A DNA stretch of 64,000 bases from Methylobacterium sp. Leaf125. Its GTDB lineage: Bacteria > Pseudomonadota > Alphaproteobacteria > Rhizobiales > Beijerinckiaceae. The DNA is taken from assembly GCF_001423085.1 (NCBI RefSeq), contig NZ_LMNU01000008.1, positions 1 to 64,000 on the forward strand, written 5' to 3'. Positions 16,105 to 23,374 of this stretch are shown here, in pieces (the stretch's first letter is position 1; each line of letters begins with the position of its first letter). The notes beneath the pieces are model-generated. The model had not been told where the DNA came from, ran no database searches, and was given only the letters and a program-made list of their open reading frames with translations. Both the position numbers and the translations under genes were made by a program.

Positions 16105-16983
16105 TCAGGCGGTCGCGGTGCCGCGGGTGACCAGGGTGCCGACGAAGGCGACGAAGCGGTCGAGGATGAAGCCGATGACCCCGACATAGACGAGGGCGAC
16201 GATGATCTCGGAGATGTGGGAGGAGTTCCACGCGTCCCAGATGAAGAAGCCGATGCCGACGCCGCCGATGAGCATCTCGGCCGCCACGATGGCGAGCCAG
16301 GACAGGCCAACGCCGATGCGCAGGCCGGTGAAGATGTAGGGGGCCGCCGAGGGCAGCATGATCTTGGCGAAGAACTCCAGCGGGTTCAGGCGCAGCACCG
16401 CCGCCACGTTGCGGTAGTCCTGCGGGATGTTCCGGATGCCCACCGCCGTGTTGATGATGATCGGCCAGATCGAGGTGATGAAGATCACGAAGATCGCGCT
16501 CGGCTGGCCGTCCCGGAAGGCGGCCAGCGAGAGCGGCAGCCAGGCCAGCGGCGGGATCGTGCGCAGCACCTGGAAGATCGGGTCGAGGCCGCGCATGGCC
16601 CATTCCGACTGCCCGATCAGGGTGCCGGTGAGGATGCCCGCGACGGTGGCCAGGGCGAAGCCGAGGGCCACGCGCTGGATGCTGGCGGCGATGTGCCAGA
16701 ACAGGCCCTTGTCGGTGCCGCCGTTGTCGTAGAACGGGTGGGCGATGATGTCCCAGGCCTCGGTGACGACGCGCGAGGGCGGCGGCAGGCCGGCGCCGGG
16801 ACGCGAGCACAGCATCTCCCAGATCACCAGGAACGCGATCAGCACCACGACGGGCGGGATCAGGTTTTTGGCCAGGTTCTTCCCCACGCAGTTCAGGGTG
16901 GCCATCGTGACCAGGGGCGCCCGCTTCGGCTTGGCTGACGCGGCGACGCCCGGGCCGGCGGCGATGGTGGGGGTGTTGGCCAT
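16105..16983 (-). CDS. nrtB: Nitrate ABC transporter permease
   Basis: A 292-residue inner-membrane permease with about six helices (for example residues 40-62 and several between 105 and 280). The coupling loop that contacts the ATPase is the EAA-like stretch RNVAAVLRLNPLEFFAKIMLPS. Cytoplasmic residues 1-35 are polar. The ATG at 16983 overlaps the nrtA stop by one base (TGATG), so the two are translationally coupled. Confidence 0.93.
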   Translation of the reverse strand: MANTPTIAAGPGVAASAKPKRAPLVTMATLNCVGKNLAKNLIPPVVVLIAFLVIWEMLCSRPGAGLPPPSRVVTEAWDIIAHPFYDNGGTDKGLFWHIAASIQRVALGFALATVAGILTGTLIGQSEWAMRGLDPIFQVLRTIPPLAWLPLSLAAFRDGQPSAIFVIFITSIWPIIINTAVGIRNIPQDYRNVAAVLRLNPLEFFAKIMLPSAAPYIFTGLRIGVGLSWLAIVAAEMLIGGVGIGFFIWDAWNSSHISEIIVALVYVGVIGFILDRFVAFVGTLVTRGTATA

Positions 16984-18272
16984 CACGCGATCCTCTTGAT
17001 GCCGAGGCTGGACAGGTAGGCGGCGGGATCGGCCGGATCGAAGACCTTGCCGTCGAAGAAGGTCTCCTTGCCGCGGGAGGTGGAGGCCGGGATCGCGGTG
17101 ACGCCGAGGGCCTTGGCGGCCTCGCGCCAGAGGTCCTCGCGGTTCACCTTGGCGATCAGCGCCTTGGTGTCGGTCTGCGCGTCGAACTTGCCCCAGCGGA
17201 TGTCCTCGGTGAGGAACCAGAGGTCGTGCGACTGGTAGGGATACGAGGCGTTGTCGTTCCAGAACTTCATCACGAAGGGGCTGTTCTCGACCACGCGGCC
17301 GTCGCCGTAATCGATCGTGCCCTTGATGCGCCCGGCGACGTCCGCCACCGGGACGTTCATCCACTGGCGCTTGGCCGCGATGGCGGCGACCTCGTCCTTG
17401 TTCTCCGGCTTGTCGCACCATTGCTGCGCTTCGAGCACGGCCATCAGCAGCGCCCGGGTGGCGTTGGGGTACTTCTCCGTGAAGGAGGCCCGCATGGCGA
17501 AGGCCTTCTCCGGGTGGTCCTTCCAGAGCTCGCCCGTGGTGAGCGCGGTGTAGCCGAGGCCCTGCTGCACCAGCTGGGCGTTCCACGGCTCGCCGACGCA
17601 GAAGCAGTCCATCGTGCCGACCTTCATGTTCGCCACCATCTGCGGGGGCGGCACGACGATGGTCTCGATATCCTTGTCCGGGTCGATGCCGCCGGCGGCC
17701 ATCCAGTAGCGGAGCCAGAGGTCGTGGGTGCCGCCCGGGAAGGTCATGGCCGCCTTCACCGATTTGCCGGCGGCCTTCTTCTTCTCGACCGCCGCCTTGA
17801 ACACCTTCGCGTCCAGGGCGACCTTCTGGTCGAGGTACTCCTTGGCCACCGAGATGCACTGGCCGTTGCTGTTGAGCCGAGCCAGGATGTGCATCGGCAC
17901 CGGGACGTTGTTCTGCGTCACTCGTCCGGCCGAGATCAGGTAGGGCATCGGCGTCAGGATGTGGGCGCCGTCGATGCCGTTGCCCTCCGAACCGAGCACG
18001 AGGTTGTCGCGGGTGGTGCCCCAGGAGGCCTGCTTGAGCACCTCGACGTCGGGCATGCCGTGCTTGGCGAAGAAGCCCTTCTCCTTGGCCACGAAGAGCG
18101 GGCTCGCATCGGTGAGGGCGATGAAGCCGAGCTTGGCCCCCTTCACCTCGGGGCCGGCGCCCTGCGCGAAGGCGCCGCCCGGCAGGGCTGTGCGGGCGAG
18201 CGCTGCCAGGGACAGGCTCGCGGCAGCGCCCTTCAGCAGATCACGGCGGTTGTTGCGGAAACCGTCAGTCAT
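16983..18272 (-). CDS. nrtA: Nitrate ABC transporter substrate-binding protein, Tat-exported
   Basis: A 429-residue periplasmic binding protein of the NrtA/CmpA family. The start at 18272 is chosen because a twin-arginine signal follows (NNRRDLLKGAAASLSLAAL, Arg9-Arg10) with cleavage near GAFAQG. The mature part contains the family motifs KLGFIALTDASPLFVAKEKG, GTHDLWLRYWMA and the nitrate-pocket region VPPPQMVANMKVGTMDCFCV. It is the first gene of the operon and is preceded by a sigma-54 promoter and an antitermination leader, so it should be expressed only under nitrogen limitation with nitrate or nitrite present. An upstream ATG at 18284 would add four residues. Confidence 0.94.
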   Translation of the reverse strand: MTDGFRNNRRDLLKGAAASLSLAALARTALPGGAFAQGAGPEVKGAKLGFIALTDASPLFVAKEKGFFAKHGMPDVEVLKQASWGTTRDNLVLGSEGNGIDGAHILTPMPYLISAGRVTQNNVPVPMHILARLNSNGQCISVAKEYLDQKVALDAKVFKAAVEKKKAAGKSVKAAMTFPGGTHDLWLRYWMAAGGIDPDKDIETIVVPPPQMVANMKVGTMDCFCVGEPWNAQLVQQGLGYTALTTGELWKDHPEKAFAMRASFTEKYPNATRALLMAVLEAQQWCDKPENKDEVAAIAAKRQWMNVPVADVAGRIKGTIDYGDGRVVENSPFVMKFWNDNASYPYQSHDLWFLTEDIRWGKFDAQTDTKALIAKVNREDLWREAAKALGVTAIPASTSRGKETFFDGKVFDPADPAAYLSSLGIKRIA

Positions 18273-18312
18273 CGAACCCGACATCCTCGAAAGCAATGAG
18301 CATCCGCCAAAG

Positions 18313-18381
18313 AAAAAACCGCCGACCAAGCACATCCATCGAACGCAAGATCTGCGTTCCGTGGGGGACTCGGGTCAGCGG
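18313..18381 (-). terminator. Leader (attenuator) terminator before nrtA
   Basis: On the minus strand CCGCTGACC (18381-18373) can pair with GGTCGGCGG (18327-18319), nine pairs with one U-G, directly followed by TTTTTTC. The long loop holds its own perfect 7-bp hairpin, GAACGCA/TGCGTTC, at 18341-18359. The 5' strand of the terminator overlaps the 3' strand of leader hairpin P2, so forming P2 should block termination. This is the expected layout for NasT-type antitermination. Confidence 0.8.
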
Positions 18382-18419
18382 CTCTGCCGACGGATAAGGC
18401 TCGTCATCGTTGGCGAGCC
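18374..18419 (-). ncRNA. ANTAR-target leader: tandem hairpins P1 and P2 with A1/G4 hexaloops
   Basis: Hairpin P1 (18419-18398) has outer stem GGCTCG/CGAGCC, one C-A mismatch, a closing C-G pair and the hexaloop AACGAU. Hairpin P2 (18391-18374) has stem GTCGGC/GCTGAC and the hexaloop AGAGCC. Both loops have A at position 1 and G at position 4, the known recognition rule for ANTAR-domain antiterminators. The linker is TTATCC. P2 and the terminator stem are mutually exclusive because they share GCTGAC. NasT, encoded about 1.3 kb upstream, is the obvious binding protein. Confidence 0.85.
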
Positions 18420-18429
18420 CGCGATGCCC

Positions 18430-18445
18430 TGCACGGGGCGTGCCA
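18430..18445 (-). promoter_or_regulatory. Sigma-54 promoter of the nitrate operon
   Basis: TGGCACGCCCCGTGCA matches TGGCACG-N4-TTGCA at all but one fixed position and keeps the GG-to-GC spacing of the -24/-12 elements. The predicted transcription start is near 18419, the first base of hairpin P1, so the leader would begin directly with the antiterminator structure. No convincing NtrC site was found in the remaining 239 bp up to the nasS stop; that stretch holds a self-complementary run of alternating CCGG at 18449-18464 and nothing else I recognise. Confidence 0.75.
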
Positions 18446-18684
18446 AGTCCGGCCGGCCGGCCGGATCAACGCGCTGCGGTTCCCTTCGGAATCGTTCCAA
18501 GCTGTTCGTCGGGCAGGCTTTTCGCGTGGATGCCTCACCGCGCGGCGGCGCGCGCCAGGCCCGTGGGTGCGTCCCAGACCGCCCGGGACCGGCCAGTCCG
18601 GGGGTATGCCTGCCGCATCGCGCGCCGCCGACCGCACTGCACAATCCGCGGGCAGTCTGCCGGTGCGGACAGCAGCCCCGTCGC

Positions 18685-19701
18685 TCAGTCCGCCAGCGCT
18701 GCCGCGTAGAGGTCGGGCCGGAGGATCGCCCGCGCGCGCTCGGCCAGGGCCGGGTTGGGCACGATCTGCCCGGCGGCCCCCATCTGCTCGAGGATCCAGT
18801 CGGCCTGGTCGGGCCGCGGCGGCTCGGCCTCGGCGCCGAACACGACGAAGCGCGCCGCGCGCGACTCGGTCCCGTCCGCATCGCGCACCACGGTGCCGGC
18901 CAGGGCCCGGCGGATGAGGCCCGGATCGATCCCGAGATGGCTCGGATGGGCGAGCAGGCTCGCCAACTCGCCCCGGTTCTCGGGGGCCGCGCACCAGCGC
19001 CCGGCCCGCCGCACCGCCCGGACCAGGGCGGCGCTCGTCTCCGCCGCATAGGCCGGCAGGGCCAGCACCTTTTCCGGGCAGTCCGGCGCCAGGTCGCAGC
19101 CGAGGGCGACGATGCGGCCGTAGCCCTCGGCCACCGCGACGCTGTTCCAGGGACTGCCGGCGCAGAACCCGTCGATCTGCCCGGAACGCAGGGCCTGGGC
19201 GATCCAGGGCGGCGGGATCACCACCAGCCGGGTGGCGGCGTCGAGGTCGAGCCCTCCGCGGGCGGCGAACATCCGGAGTTGATAGGTGTGGCACGAGAAG
19301 GGGTGCACGGTACCCAGCGTCAGGGGCCGACCCTGTGTGACCCGCACGCGTGCGACACGGGAAAACGCGCGTGCAATCGTGTCGAGATCCGGGCCCTCCG
19401 GCGCCATCTCGGCCCAGAGCGGGCGTGAGACCGTCACCGCATTGCCGTTGAGGCTGAGCCCGAGGGGCACCACCAAATCGGTCTCGGGCCCGCTGATGCC
19501 GAGGGCGCTGGCGACGGCCAGGGGCGCCAGCATGTGGGCACCGTCGAGGTGTCCGAGCGCCAGCTTGTCCCGGAGCGTCGCCCAGGAGGGTTCGCTGACG
19601 AGATCCACCGCCAAGCCCTCGGCGGCGGTGAAGCCCCCTTCCACGGCAGCGATCAGGGGCGCCGCGTCGATGAGCGGCACGTATCCGAGGGCGAGTCTCA
19701 T
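18685..19701 (-). CDS. nasS: Nitrate/nitrite sensor NasS (cytoplasmic NrtA-like protein)
   Basis: A 338-residue homologue of the NrtA substrate-binding protein without any signal peptide: it begins MRLALGYVPLIDAAPLIAAV. Family positions are retained (FSCHTYQLRMFAARGGLD, VVIPPPWIAQALRSGQIDGF). In characterised NasS-NasT systems NasS binds and holds NasT until nitrate or nitrite binds NasS; the missing signal peptide and the nasT gene 13 bp upstream fit this exactly. It separates nasT from the nrtA promoter region. Confidence 0.92.
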   Translation of the reverse strand: MRLALGYVPLIDAAPLIAAVEGGFTAAEGLAVDLVSEPSWATLRDKLALGHLDGAHMLAPLAVASALGISGPETDLVVPLGLSLNGNAVTVSRPLWAEMAPEGPDLDTIARAFSRVARVRVTQGRPLTLGTVHPFSCHTYQLRMFAARGGLDLDAATRLVVIPPPWIAQALRSGQIDGFCAGSPWNSVAVAEGYGRIVALGCDLAPDCPEKVLALPAYAAETSAALVRAVRRAGRWCAAPENRGELASLLAHPSHLGIDPGLIRRALAGTVVRDADGTESRAARFVVFGAEAEPPRPDQADWILEQMGAAGQIVPNPALAERARAILRPDLYAAALAD

Positions 19702-19714
19702 CCGGGCAGGCCCC

Positions 19715-20302
19715 TCATCCCAGGAGATCCGCCGCGGTCACGATGGCGCGGGCGATGTCGGCGATTTTCCGCTTCTCGTTCATGGCCTTGCGTCGCATCG
19801 TCCGGTAGGCCTCCTCCTCCGAGAGGCCCTTGGCCGTCATCAGGATGCCCTTGGCCCGCTCGATCAGCTTGCGGTCGGCGAGCTCGCCCCGCGCCTCCGT
19901 CAGCTCGCGCTGCAGTCGCGCGAAGGCGTTGAAGCGCAGGATCGCCACGTCGAGGATCGAGCGGATGCGCTGGGGCTGCAGGCCGTCCACCACGTAGGCG
20001 GAGATGCCCGCATCCATCGCCGCCTGCATCATCGGGACGTCGGAGCGGTCGACGAACATCGCCACCGGTCGCTCCACGTGCCGGGACAGGCCCGACATCT
20101 GCTCGAGGATGTCCCGGCTCGGACTCTCCAAGTGGATCACGACCACGTCCGGATTCAGGGCCGCCACCCGGGCCGGCAGGTCGGCGGTGTCCGGCAGAAC
20201 CACGACGCGGGTGAAGCCCGATGCCATGAGTCCCTCCTCGAGGATCGCGGCGCGGGCACGGCTCGGGTCGATCACGGCGACGGTCAGGGTCGGCTCGGTC
20301 AT
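19715..20302 (-). CDS. nasT: ANTAR-domain antiterminator NasT
   Basis: A 195-residue two-domain protein: a receiver-like domain (residues 5-120) and a C-terminal ANTAR domain (about 128-190) with the three-helix pattern ADRKLIERAKGILMTAKGLS and EEEAYRTMRRKAM. It should bind the paired hexaloop hairpins in the nrtA leader and prevent termination when released by NasS. The usual receiver phospho-acceptor Asp seems to be His57 (VVVIHLESPSRD), so control by phosphorylation is unlikely. The ATG at 20302 gives the normal start MTEPTLTVAVIDPS. Confidence 0.92.
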   Translation of the reverse strand: MTEPTLTVAVIDPSRARAAILEEGLMASGFTRVVVLPDTADLPARVAALNPDVVVIHLESPSRDILEQMSGLSRHVERPVAMFVDRSDVPMMQAAMDAGISAYVVDGLQPQRIRSILDVAILRFNAFARLQRELTEARGELADRKLIERAKGILMTAKGLSEEEAYRTMRRKAMNEKRKIADIARAIVTAADLLG

Positions 20303-20434
20303 CGGTGTCCGGGGACGCGAATCGGGGTTGGGGCGATCTCGGCAGGTCGCATGCCGGTCGAGGGAATGACAAGGCACATGATGCGGTGGGCGTGGGCGCG
20401 CGGACGTCGCCAAACAGGAGGGTGTCACCGGGAA

Positions 20435-20450
20435 GGCAAGCCGCATGCCC
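20435..20450 (-). promoter_or_regulatory. Candidate sigma-54 promoter for nasT-nasS
   Basis: GGGCATGCGGCTTGCC keeps GGCATG-N4-TTGC with correct -24/-12 spacing; only the outermost positions deviate. Transcription would start near 20424, giving a leader of about 120 bases before nasT. It overlaps the presumed start codon of the plus-strand unknown gene, which weakens one of the two calls. Confidence 0.4.
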
Positions 20451-21287
20451 GACGAAACATTACCGTTTGGAGAGGAAACAGCCCAGGTTCCGCCGCAAAC
20501 GGCCCGGCTAATGGCGCCGGCGATCGGACCGGTTGCTGAATTGCACAGCGAGGTGCTCCGGATGTCAGGCTGCACGCCCCCCGATCAAGCGGCGTTCGAA
20601 TCGGGTTCCGCGCGTGGCGTGACGCCGCCCCTCCTGCCGACGCTGGCGATGGCGGCAATCCTCGGGGGGGCCTCCTATCTCTGCCAGGAGCCAGCCATCG
20701 TGGCACCGGCCTCGGTTCCGGCGACCGCCGTGGCGGCCGCACCGGAGGCTACGGCAGAGACGCCCTTTATCCCGGCACCGCTTGCCTTCCAGGCCCAGTT
20801 CCCCCTGGTCATCGTCGCTCAAGCCGAGGCCACCGCCCAGGTTCATAGGACTGGGCCTCGGCCCGCCCGCCTCGCCGCTCCCCGCCGGTTCGAGAATCCG
20901 CGCCTTGCAGTCGCCAAGGTTGCGCCGACCGCCGACAAGGCGTCGCAAGGCTCCGAGAAGGTGCCGCAGGCCTTTGCGAGGCCGCCGCAGGGACGAGAGA
21001 AGGCACTCCCCTTCGTGGCCGAGGCCGAGGTCTCGCATGCAGCGGCCGAGGGGGACGAGGGCGTGCTGCCCGGGATCGGCCTGCCCGACGTGACTTTGCC
21101 CGACATCGCCCTGCCCTTCGCGCCGACGATCCGCGCGGTGACCCAGGCGGGCGCCGCTGCCGGCGCCTTCATGGGCGCCAAGACCGCCGCCGCCGGTACC
21201 TTCGTGAGCGCCCAGGGGGCGGCCCTCGGCGCGGGGACCGCAACCCTCGGTGCCGCCGTCTCCGGCTGGGTCGGGCGCCTGCGCTAA
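20445..21287 (+). CDS. Unknown Ala/Pro-rich protein with one membrane helix
   Basis: A 280-residue product of no family I recognise. A cytoplasmic part (1-60) precedes one hydrophobic helix (about 62-80, LLPTLAMAAILGGASYLC), then an Ala/Pro-rich linker. A short repeat LPxxxLPDVTLPDIALPF lies near residues 212-228, and the C-terminal segment is rich in small residues (TQAGAAAGAFMGAKTAAAG). GGGAAGG-like sequence precedes the start. Frame choice is uncertain in this GC-rich DNA because the opposite strand is also open, but that frame encodes a Gly/His/Arg-rich string unlike a protein. It is divergent from nasT and upstream of the GH15 gene. Confidence 0.5.
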   Translation: MPDETLPFGEETAQVPPQTARLMAPAIGPVAELHSEVLRMSGCTPPDQAAFESGSARGVTPPLLPTLAMAAILGGASYLCQEPAIVAPASVPATAVAAAPEATAETPFIPAPLAFQAQFPLVIVAQAEATAQVHRTGPRPARLAAPRRFENPRLAVAKVAPTADKASQGSEKVPQAFARPPQGREKALPFVAEAEVSHAAAEGDEGVLPGIGLPDVTLPDIALPFAPTIRAVTQAGAAAGAFMGAKTAAAGTFVSAQGAALGAGTATLGAAVSGWVGRLR

Positions 21288-21418
21288 ACGCATTCGCAGC
21301 GTTGGCCGACCACCAAAAGCACCCCTGACCCTGGACCCTGCCGCGTTCGAAGACTACGTGGTCGCTCAGCGATGCTGCGCGGCCCCGTGACGGTCGACGT
21401 CGCGAGGACGAGGACCTG

Positions 21419-23323
21419 ATGGCCGGACGGATCGAGGATTACGCGCTCGTCGGCGATGGCCGCACCGCCGCGCTGATCGCCCGCGACGGCAGCGTCGACT
21501 GGCTCTGCTGGCCCCGCTTCGATTCTGCCGCCTGCTTCGCCGCGCTGCTTGGTACCGAGGATCACGGCTACTGGAAGCTCGGTCCTGCGGATGCGGCCAC
21601 CACGACGCGCCAGTATCGCGAGGGCAGCCTTGTCCTGGAGACCCGGCACGAGACCGGCGCCGGTGTCGTGCGGGTGACCGACTACATGCCCGCCAACGAT
21701 GGCGCGCACCTCGTCAGGATCGTCGAGGGGCTTGAGGGGGCGGTGCCCATGCGGATGTGCCTTCGCGTCCGCTTCGATTACGGATTGGCGGTGCCCTGGG
21801 TCTCGCACAACGAGCTCGGCGATCTCCGCGCGATCTCGGGCCCGCACAAGGTGGTGCTGCGCACCCTCGTGCCGACGTTCGGCCAGGACCAGACCACCGT
21901 CTCGGAATTCACGGTGGAAGCCGGGCAGAGCGTGGCCTTCACCCTGAGCTACGGGGCATCCCACGAGGACGACCCGGCGCCGATTCAGCCGCGCAAGGTG
22001 CTGTTCGAGACCGATCGCTACTGGCGCGACTGGTCCAGCCGCGCGGCCGCCGGTACCCCCTGGGACGCAATCCTGAAGCGGTCGCTGCTGACCCTGAAGG
22101 CGCTGATCTACCAGCCCACCGGCGGCATCGTGGCTGCGCCCACGACATCCCTGCCGGAGGATCTCGGCGGCGTACGCAACTGGGATTACCGGTTCTGCTG
22201 GCTGCGCGACTCCACCTTCACCCTGATCGCCCTGATGGATGGCGGCTATCTCGACGAGGCGCGCGCCTGGCGCGATTGGCTGGTGCGCGCCGTGGCCGGC
22301 AATCCGGAGCAGGCCCACATCCTCTACGGCATCGCCGGGGAGCGTATGCTGCCCGAGATCGAACTCGACTGGCTCCCGGGCTACGAGAACTCGAAGCCTG
22401 TGCGCATCGGCAACGCGGCGGTGGAGCAGTTCCAGCTCGACGTCTACGGCGAGATCTTCGACGCGCTCTACCAGGCGCGCCAGCGCGGCCTTCAGGGCGA
22501 CGCGGATGGCTGGCGGGTCGGCGAAGCGCTGCTGCGCCACCTGGAGAAGGTCTGGTGCACACCCGACGAAGGCATCTGGGAGGTGCGCGGCGGGCGTCGC
22601 CATTTCGTGCATTCGAAGGTAATGGCCTGGGTCGCCTTCGACCGGGCTATCCGTTCCTTCGAGGAGGCCGAGACCCGCGAACAGGACGAGATCCGCACCA
22701 CCGGCATCAGTCATCGGCCCAAGCAGGCCCGCGAGGTCCCGGTGGCGCGCTGGCGCGAGATCCGCGACCAGATCCACGCCGAGGTCTGTGCCAAGGGTTT
22801 CGATCCGGAGCTGAACAGCTTCGTGCAGTCCTACGGCTCGAAGCGCCTCGACGCGAGCCTTCTTCTCATCGCCCATATGGGATTCCTGCCCCAGGACGAC
22901 CCGCGGGTGGTCGGCACCGTGGAGGCCGTCGGGCGTACTTTGATGCGTGACGGCTTCGTGCTGCGCTACGACACCGAGAACCAGACGACCGACGGGCTGC
23001 CCGGCGACGAGGGCGCGTTCTTGCCCTGCTCGTTCTGGTACGCCGACAACCTCATCGGCCTCGGGCGCTGCGGAGAGGCGCGTGCGCTGATCGAGAGGCT
23101 GATCGGCGTCTGCAACGATGTCGGATTGGTGGCGGAGGAGTATGATGTGAAGGCCCGGCGCCTCGTAGGGAACTTCCCGCAGGCTTTCAGCCACGTCACG
23201 CTGGTGAATACCATTCTCAACTACAGCCGGGCCAAGGGGCCGGCCAGGGAGCGGAGCAGCGGTTCCGCGCAAGCCAAATCCCCGGGTGCGACCCCGCCCG
23301 CACCCCAACGGTGCGACGCCTGA
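21419..23323 (+). CDS. Glycoside hydrolase family 15 protein (glucoamylase/trehalase-like)
   Basis: A 634-residue cytoplasmic protein with the two-part layout of bacterial GH15 enzymes: an N-terminal beta-sandwich (about 1-215, starting IEDYALVGDGRTAALIARDG) and an (alpha/alpha)6 barrel. The barrel has the family signature RNWDYRFCWLRDSTFTL near residue 250, ERMLPEIELDWLPGYENS near 305 and QFQLDVYGEIFDA near 340. GH15 members split alpha-glucosidic bonds in maltodextrins or trehalose. The pentose-phosphate genes downstream and the trehalose-phosphatase gene elsewhere in the window make a trehalase role plausible but not shown. No signal peptide. Confidence 0.88.
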   Translation: MAGRIEDYALVGDGRTAALIARDGSVDWLCWPRFDSAACFAALLGTEDHGYWKLGPADAATTTRQYREGSLVLETRHETGAGVVRVTDYMPANDGAHLVRIVEGLEGAVPMRMCLRVRFDYGLAVPWVSHNELGDLRAISGPHKVVLRTLVPTFGQDQTTVSEFTVEAGQSVAFTLSYGASHEDDPAPIQPRKVLFETDRYWRDWSSRAAAGTPWDAILKRSLLTLKALIYQPTGGIVAAPTTSLPEDLGGVRNWDYRFCWLRDSTFTLIALMDGGYLDEARAWRDWLVRAVAGNPEQAHILYGIAGERMLPEIELDWLPGYENSKPVRIGNAAVEQFQLDVYGEIFDALYQARQRGLQGDADGWRVGEALLRHLEKVWCTPDEGIWEVRGGRRHFVHSKVMAWVAFDRAIRSFEEAETREQDEIRTTGISHRPKQAREVPVARWREIRDQIHAEVCAKGFDPELNSFVQSYGSKRLDASLLLIAHMGFLPQDDPRVVGTVEAVGRTLMRDGFVLRYDTENQTTDGLPGDEGAFLPCSFWYADNLIGLGRCGEARALIERLIGVCNDVGLVAEEYDVKARRLVGNFPQAFSHVTLVNTILNYSRAKGPARERSSGSAQAKSPGATPPAPQRCDA

Positions 23324-23374
23324 GCGTTTCGGACGCTCAAGGCGAACAAGCCCACAGATGAAGGACGACGAGAG

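Noticed and set aside
18446..18684. NtrC binding sites upstream of the nrtA promoter
   Set aside because: Only isolated GCAC/GTGC half-sites; no palindrome with proper spacing was found.
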